From Vitis vinifera (lineage: Eukaryota > Streptophyta > Magnoliopsida > Vitales > Vitaceae), in NCBI RefSeq assembly GCF_030704535.1, contig NC_081821.1:6339001-6403000 (forward strand): DNA of 64,000 nt. The letters run 5' to 3'. Under the pieces are notes generated by a model. The model was not told the origin of the DNA and did no database searches. It was given only the letters and a program-made list of their open reading frames with translations. The translations under genes were made by a program, and so were the position numbers. Shown piece after piece: positions 57,687-64,000 of this stretch. The stretch's first letter is position 1. The number at the start of each line of letters is the position of its first letter.

Positions 57687-60314
57687 CTACAGTAAATGCA
57701 TGCGCTCGACATAGGATTGGAGTAGCCATCTGCCAAGGGGCTCCCCTCGTCCGACAAAACAACCGGAGTTGCCATTTTCAGTGAAAAAGGGGAAGCTGAA
57801 TATATGCAGCAGTTCTTGCACTGCCTGCCTCACCAGAGAAGCTCCTGTCACCCTGCTCCGCCGACCCCATCCTGTCACTATATCAATCCGGCTGGGAACA
57901 GTTCCAGATACAAGCATCTCCCGGTGGAACCAGGCAAGTGTCCGTGAGAGTGCCGTCACAGCAGTCCCATCTGACATGAAGTGCAGATTGATGAGCCAAT
58001 AACATGAGCTTTTCTCTCTAACCGCGTCTGGATAGACATTCTTCTGTGCAGCAACTTCCCACACAGAACCAGCCTCCTCCTTGAGCCCTGACTTGTGGAG
58101 AAAATCCACGACTGCATCAACAAGTCCCCTCTTACTCTCCCTATCCTCGCTGTGCATCAGATCCAGGAACTTGCTCACATGATCTCGAACATTCTGTCCA
58201 TCAGGTCCTGCAGCTGGCATGGACAGTAGGAACATGTGTGCAGGGTGACCCGTCACTGCCATAAGCTCACCACAAAATCCCATGTCAAATGATGACCGAG
58301 CTTCAGTACAACAACTGAGAAGCAAGGTATAAGTTTGCAAAGAAGGCTGGAGACCTAATCGCAACATGCTCTGCAGCAAGTTGTATGCATCTGAAAGCCG
58401 ATGCACCCTAAGGAACGCACTGAGCAGGGAATTGCAAGTGGGCACATTAGGGCACAACCCAGCATTGAGCATGGCTTGATACCACTCCCAAGACTTCTCA
58501 ACATTCCCAACCTTTCCCCACAAGTCTACTAAAAGACCATAAACAGGTTCATCTGGCACCCAATTCTTCCTTTTCATCTCAGTAAAAATTGCTTCTGCCT
58601 CCTCAAGATGCCCACAATGGCCAAGCACCTCCATTACTATGCTGTAAGTTACTTTGTCGGGTTGAAATCCTGCATTCTGCATGTCACGGTAAAGTTCTAA
58701 TGCAGTTGGATAGTTCCTTGCCTTGGCTTGCAAAGCAATCATAATATTGTAAGTAACCAAGTTTGGAACACAGCCCTGATCAACCATCTCGCAGAATAGC
58801 TTGTGAGCAGAAGTCAAATGGCCAGCTTTTCCCAGGCAGTTGATTATAACACTGTAGGTGAATGTGTCAGGAGAAAGGTGAGCCTCTTGCATCTTTTGAT
58901 ACATGTGCAAGGCAACATCCAGAAACCCTGCTTTCGCATGGATGTCGATGAGTGTGCAATAGGTGACACGGTCAGGTTGACATCCTGCTTCCTGCATCCT
59001 ATCAAAAACGCTGACTGCTTCATTCAAATAGTTTGCCCGGCCATAACTGTGAATCAATCGATTATATGTCACCACATTTGGCTGGCATCCATCCCTGACC
59101 ATCTCAGCCAGCAATTTGTTAATCGCACCAAATTGTCTAGCACGACCCAGGATGCCAACCATTGTGGTGTAAGTATGCCCATCATGCTTGAACCCAGTTT
59201 GTCTTTTCAGCCAATAAAAGAAACCAAGAGCAACCGGATGGTCTTGAATCTGCTTTAGAACCTGGTTTGCTTGATATGCATCCATCAAACAGTTGAGATT
59301 TCTAAGAGCCTCTTCTGCTGCAGGTCCCCAACTCAGCTGTCGCAATATGCGAGAAACATTTTCCACAACATGCCCAGAGCTTCCAAACTGCCTAGACACT
59401 GGAGCAATTCCTATCATTTTTGTATCTCTTAGGGGCTTGCTGAACCCCCCTGCGATGCCTCCCACAAACCTCGGTTCTGAATTTCGAACATTGGAATTGA
59501 AATTGGAATTCGATGTTGAGTAGTTTGAATAAGCTTTTGACTTCTGTGGCATAGACCTCTTATTGTGAGTATCTGAAGACAGACTTCGAGTATCTACTGT
59601 ATTCCTTGTCCAGGTATCTCCCACATGACTGCAACCTTTAACTGAGCCCGATTTATCACCTTTTCCTCTTGTACTGTGATAACTACTTGTAGAGTTTGAG
59701 GCTGCTGCTATATTGGCAGACGACTCTGCACGAACTTTTGAAAATTTCCCTTTTCTAATGGGTTTTATATTTGTTGATTTGATCTTAGAAAGAGGCTTGG
59801 TGGGGTCAACCATACAGTTCTGTGGCAGCTTAAGCATTCCACTCCCATCTGACATAGGAATCTTATAATTTACTAAATCAGACAGAAAATTTACTGCTAC
59901 AATACCTGCCCTAATAAACTGATCTGAGATAGGAGGCGCATGCACCGCATCATTATTAACACCAACATTGTCACTGACATAACTAACACAATCTGATCCC
60001 ACCACAGATCTAGGAGCAGCTACAACTTGTGCTAGAGAAGTTGCATGCTCAACACTCTCAACTTTTTGAGAACCCACTACTTTTACTGCATCACCCAAAA
60101 ACAGGGGTCCAACTCTTGCTGCAGTTTTGGATGCCAAGGTGGTTTGCTTCTGCATGATCAAAACTTCATTTCTTGCATGCTGCTTTGTTGAAACACAAGT
60201 TTCATCTTCAGAGCAAGGGCATGAGTTTCCATCTGGTGTACTGGATCGTGTTCCACTAATTAAAATGGACCTAGCAGAGTTGGAAAGGGGACCAATCTGC
60301 TTTGTTCGCAACAT
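57687..60314 (-). CDS. PPR-SMR protein, At1g18900 / At1g74750-like
   Basis: A single uninterrupted coding exon of 876 codons (875 aa). The ATG at 60314 is chosen because an intron acceptor (ATTTGCAG|ATT at 60318) lies just upstream and the N-terminus MLRTKQIGPLSNSARS is Arg/Ser-rich like an organelle-targeting peptide. Residues 1-370 are low-complexity, Ser-rich. From about residue 385 there are roughly eight PPR motifs, such as VVTYNRLIHSYGRANYLNEA, RVTYCTLIDIHAKAGFLDVA and TFTYSVIINCLGKAGHLTSA. The C-terminal 95 residues match an SMR domain (TGWGRRSRVTGASLVRQAV, then FTENGNSGCFVGRGEPLGRW). PPR tracts bind RNA in plastids or mitochondria; SMR domains can act on nucleic acid. Length and architecture fit the Arabidopsis pair (about 855-860 aa). 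The organelle and target RNA are not known. Confidence 0.95.
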   Translation of the reverse strand: MLRTKQIGPLSNSARSILISGTRSSTPDGNSCPCSEDETCVSTKQHARNEVLIMQKQTTLASKTAARVGPLFLGDAVKVVGSQKVESVEHATSLAQVVAAPRSVVGSDCVSYVSDNVGVNNDAVHAPPISDQFIRAGIVAVNFLSDLVNYKIPMSDGSGMLKLPQNCMVDPTKPLSKIKSTNIKPIRKGKFSKVRAESSANIAAASNSTSSYHSTRGKGDKSGSVKGCSHVGDTWTRNTVDTRSLSSDTHNKRSMPQKSKAYSNYSTSNSNFNSNVRNSEPRFVGGIAGGFSKPLRDTKMIGIAPVSRQFGSSGHVVENVSRILRQLSWGPAAEEALRNLNCLMDAYQANQVLKQIQDHPVALGFFYWLKRQTGFKHDGHTYTTMVGILGRARQFGAINKLLAEMVRDGCQPNVVTYNRLIHSYGRANYLNEAVSVFDRMQEAGCQPDRVTYCTLIDIHAKAGFLDVALHMYQKMQEAHLSPDTFTYSVIINCLGKAGHLTSAHKLFCEMVDQGCVPNLVTYNIMIALQAKARNYPTALELYRDMQNAGFQPDKVTYSIVMEVLGHCGHLEEAEAIFTEMKRKNWVPDEPVYGLLVDLWGKVGNVEKSWEWYQAMLNAGLCPNVPTCNSLLSAFLRVHRLSDAYNLLQSMLRLGLQPSLQTYTLLLSCCTEARSSFDMGFCGELMAVTGHPAHMFLLSMPAAGPDGQNVRDHVSKFLDLMHSEDRESKRGLVDAVVDFLHKSGLKEEAGSVWEVAAQKNVYPDAVREKSSCYWLINLHFMSDGTAVTALSRTLAWFHREMLVSGTVPSRIDIVTGWGRRSRVTGASLVRQAVQELLHIFSFPFFTENGNSGCFVGRGEPLGRWLLQSYVERMHLL

Positions 60315-60317
60315 AAT

Positions 60318-62748
60318 CTGCAAATAGAGTAATACCTTCTATAAGAAGGCTTGCAAAATAGTCAATACCAATAAAATAAGGACATCCTTACTAAATCATG
60401 AAAGTAAAATCCATTCATTGATTAGTTTGTATGCTAGTTCAGTAAAGAAAAAGGCCATTCTGTTGATGGTAGTGCCATCATGTAACCATCACATATCAAC
60501 AAACAATGAAGTAGAAACAACTTACTAAATTACGTTCTTGAAGAATCCAGTTTCTTAAACTGTAATCCGGAGTTTGTTGTACCCTAAAACCCTTCTAATG
60601 CCGGTTACAAGGGTTCCCACCTAACTGGCACTGCTCTTTAATTACATTTGACCTATAAAAATGAAATCAACAGAAGACTTGTGAGTTTAATAGAGTAGGT
60701 GATGCAAGAAGGAAAAATAGGACAGTTTTTTTCAAGAAAAAAAAATGGTTTCAAATTTTGATTGATCTTAAAGAACAGTAAGAAAAATTAATACAGATAT
60801 CAAAATTCATAACATCTCAATGCTCCCTTGCAAGATATAATGATATGTTGGCATAAAAGAAACACATTTATAATATTTTATTTTATTTTTAAGGATTAAA
60901 AATAACACAGAACTAAAACTGGCTCAATCTTTAAGGCAAAAATTAACAATTCTGGTCACAAACAAATGGGGTCTCATAGAAATCCGTAGTCTGATGCTGG
61001 CCTTGGTTTGATCCTGCTCTATGAGTAGAGTGAACAAAATAAATCATGGGGATGACGCTATTTTAGTTATTCAAGTTTTAGAGGATTTAGTATATTATGA
61101 CAATTTTTTTTAATAGCCATATATTATGACATGAAATAATGTGACTGACATTTTGTTGCTTGAAAATGGGAAAGAATGAAAAGGAAATGGATTACCAGTG
61201 GTAATTTAGCTTGTCAACTCATAATATAACCTAACACCATAGCTTGTGGAGCCAGATATATGAGAAAGCAGCAGAAGACGTGTGTAGGAGTGATTAATGC
61301 AGACAATCAGAAAATGCTTAGCACATCCATAATTCTACATTTCCATGGCCTGTACTATTTTTCTGTACTTGTTCCATTGCTATTTGTTATCCTAGTAACC
61401 TCCTAGATCATTATACAACTTTCAATATGTTTACAACTAACTACCATGCTGATAAACTCAGGCAATAGTTATAAAGACCACTTTTTAAATGGACAATAAG
61501 ATCGTATCTTACAAAGAACATTAAATTATTGTTTTTGTTTTATCATTGTCCAGTTAGAATATTCATAAGTCTGTGTCCCATTTATAATTCTGAATTATTT
61601 GCCAATGATCTTAATTATATTTATGATTAATGATGGCACTTAACTAAGACTTTGCTCGAGATCATGCCACAATGGGTGCACGTGTTTTTGTAGTTCAATG
61701 AAAAAATAATCAAACCATGAATAGTGTTTGTTTGCATTCTCCTCCAATCTTCACTATGTTTTCCAAGTTCACACCCCAAAAAGCCTTTTCCTGCAGGATA
61801 AATAAGATGCTGCACCTTGCATTATGGAAGGGGCAAAGAGTATTTCTTGCTTTAGGGAGCACAAGCAACACCAACTTTGGCTTTCCAAAGTAAGAAAAGT
61901 ATTTCCAAAATGTTAGATGATATGAGAACAATACCAATGTCCATGCATACACCTAAGTTCTTGATCCATTCATACCCCTCAATCTATACACAAAACTGTT
62001 CTTCCAACATATACAAATCAATGAAAAAGACAGATTCAGCCATAAATAAGTTCTCAGATTTTTAAATACAGAAAGACATAGAAGTATCAATCTTCACCCA
62101 AGAGGAAAAACCTTAGCCTTGTGTCGGTTCCCCTAAAAAATAACTTTCTTTGCAAGGCTAATCACAACCAAACACAAAGTCACAATCATCCTTTTCTCTC
62201 AAATACTGTACCAGACCAGCCCATGAACTGTAGCTCAATGGACGTATATTTACCATCCCAAATCATGAATCGCCTTTGTTTCTCATTCCCCTTTTCTCAA
62301 CACTGCTTCAATCAAATCTATTCCTCAACCCCCCCTCCGTCCAACACCCAAAAGTGGGCAAAGATATCCTGCAGTTAGCATTTTGAAAGTACTTATCTTT
62401 CTTCTTTTGCTTATCAGAAAAAAAGATCAAAGCAATTGCTGCTTTGAAAAGCAAGAAAAATTCTTCCAGAATGCAAACAAAAATCAAAACCTCAAAAATC
62501 ATTCAAAACCCTCCATTGCATCAACAGAACTCCTCCTCCCACACGCACAAAATCAAATTAAAACATACACCCAATTCCACCCCTTCAAAATAATAAGAAA
62601 AGAACATCAACATTTCACCATATCCTTCGAAAAATAAACAAACCCACGTCTCCAATCACTAAATTAAATCCAAAAAAAATGGAAAAATCCAGCAATAATT
62701 CACCTTCCACTTGCTCTTAGCTTGAGAACTTAGAGAGAGAGAAGTACC
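60318..62748 (-). other. Probable 5' UTR intron of the PPR-SMR gene
   Basis: An acceptor CTATTTGCAG lies 3 nt before the PPR start codon. No start codon in frame extends the protein upstream with family similarity. A good donor CAG|GTACTT lies on the minus strand at 62749|62748, following a purine-poor leader; AAG|GTGAAT near 62705 is a second candidate. The intervening 2.4 kb is AT-rich without visible exons. cDNA evidence is needed to choose the donor. Confidence 0.5.
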
Positions 62749-62900
62749 TGAAAAGGGGATGTGGATAGCTGAGTTTTGTGGAGAGAGAAAGAGAGAAAAA
62801 AGTACAGGAGGCGGCTCTCTTCCTCTCCGCCGTCAAAGCGAGAGTTTTCCTAGCAGGCTGGGACTGGGAGGGGCTGGCTGGTCTGCAAACTTGATACCAA
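62749..62900 (-). promoter_or_regulatory. Putative first (non-coding) exon and promoter of the PPR-SMR gene
   Basis: On the minus strand the region around 62,830-62,749 is CT-rich (TTTCTCTCTTTCTCTCTCC) and ends at the donor described for the 5' UTR intron. GC content rises to its right (about 62,800-62,890), as is usual near plant transcription starts. This is positional inference only. Confidence 0.35.
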
Positions 62901-62969
62901 AGCTTTTGATTCACCCTACCATTTTCATAACAACACGTGGCCTCGCCTTCACGGCTTACCTGTGACGAT

Positions 62970-64000
62970 CAGGTGGCCATAGTTGCACCTCTTCTTTTCT
63001 CTTCCACTTTTTGTCCTTAATTTTCACATTTAGCAGGGCTCCTCTGTGCTCGTCCCCACCCAATTGAAGTCAAACCAGGCAATTGATTGATCAATGATCC
63101 TTCCTAAAATTCAAGTATTTTAAATTATAAAGTATATACAGAATGTAACATTTTCATAACTCTAATTTTTCATAATGGGTACGGTCTAAATTGCCGATGA
63201 AGGAGTATAAGGTGGACGAGGAGAATAGGTGTAAGCGTTACACCCATATGATATTTGGACAATATTATAAACTTTAAATATTGATGTAATATGATTGCTT
63301 TCGGTGCAAACAATAAATTCTTTATTTCAATATTTTTGTGTGGTCAGTCTTGAATTTCATAGGCTGACTTGTTCCCAACATCTGTCAATTTCTCCAACTT
63401 AGAGTATTATAATTATTATTATTGGTTTTTAAAATCTCCAAATCCAACGGTCCAGATGATGCAATAGCAACCCTAAAATGACATAGCTGCATCACTATAT
63501 CACTACACCTCGTCCTGTTTGTCGACGTGGCAGGACAAACACCCGAAAAAAAACACGGTAATATGTTACAATTTCAGGCCCTTTAAAAATTATTAAATTT
63601 GGTAAAAGAATAATGAAATTGACGGAAAAGGGCTCGGAATAATGAACTATTATTGGGATATGCACTGGGTGATGTCAGGTGTGGCTTGATGCTCAAGAAA
63701 GAGTAATTTTCGCTGTTTTCTGGGTAGTCGCAACTCCGTGACGACCGGAGATGAAATGCGACTTTCAGTTGACAAGGCTCGGGTGTACATAAATCAATTG
63801 TACTCGCTCCTGTACTCGCAAGTCACAACCAAACGTCTGTCCCAATGTGGGCTCATGCCAAGAGGGCCTTTTCTGGGCTGGCCCAATTACAGCCTGGCCA
63901 CACCCTTTTTATCAATTGGGCCAAGGCCTGTGTGATGGTAGGTGTTTCTACATAACTCATGAAATAGTTTTAAGTCAGTCGTGATGAAAAGACCAAATCC
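62970..64000. other. Intergenic DNA to the right edge
   Basis: No gene is recognised. Short ORFs such as 63738-63935 lack family similarity. The composition is moderately AT-rich without clear repeats. Confidence 0.5.

Noticed and set aside
60980..61040. A B-box-like GGTTTGATCCTG
   Set aside because: I found no A box at the right distance and no tail, so it is not supported as a SINE or tRNA.
62717..62914. Minus-strand 65-aa ORF in the PPR upstream region as a small gene or uORF
   Set aside because: It crosses the predicted donor and lies mostly upstream of the likely transcription start; no conservation is visible.

Overview
The window is nuclear DNA from a dicot plant. It is AT-rich between genes, its genes are split by GT-AG introns with AT-rich interiors, and several families are plant-specific (LBD, PPR-SMR, nodulin-like MFS, BRUTUS-like). 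The LINE remnants at the left end closely resemble the LINE polyprotein style common in grapevine, so Vitis or a close relative is my best guess. This is an inference from memory, not a database match.

Layout. 0-5 kb: two decayed LINE retrotransposons lying tail to tail. 6.1-7.5 kb: a small Ty3/gypsy remnant, then the first two coding exons (minus strand) of a WBP11-like splicing-factor gene whose remaining exons are not visible in the window. 8-12.5 kb: AT-rich DNA with a plant-mobile-domain (PMD) pseudogene followed by an unusual array of short imperfect palindromes. 13.5-18.5 kb: a tandem pair of two-exon nodulin-like / NFD4-like major-facilitator genes (minus). 18.6-25.4 kb: intergenic, with non-autonomous dispersed repeats and microsatellites. 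26.1-38.0 kb: a complete 12-exon BRUTUS-like (BTSL-type) hemerythrin / CHY-zinc-finger / RING E3 ligase gene (plus). 39.8-42.7 kb: a decayed Ty1/copia element and dispersed repeats. 43.2-44.2 kb: an LBD27/SIDECAR-POLLEN-like LOB-domain gene (minus). 46.3-56.6 kb: a complete 15-exon DUF627-DUF629-UCH ubiquitin-hydrolase-related gene (minus). 57.7-60.3 kb: a PPR-SMR gene with an uninterrupted coding region and a probable long 5' UTR intron (minus). 63-64 kb: intergenic.

I traced exon boundaries by hand from GT-AG sites, phase continuity and family conservation. All multi-exon models close in frame: about 556 and 559 aa for the MFS pair, 1288 aa for BTSL, 308 aa for LBD, 1647 aa for the UCH-related protein and 875 aa for PPR-SMR.

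The genes do not form a pathway. The set is informative as conserved gene order: from memory, the MFS, BTSL and PPR-SMR genes are neighbours on two duplicated Arabidopsis chromosome 1 segments, while the LBD27 and UCH-related genes are neighbours on chromosome 3. The window may therefore preserve an ancestral order that was split in Arabidopsis. I found no bacterial-type system, CRISPR array, rRNA or tRNA gene.
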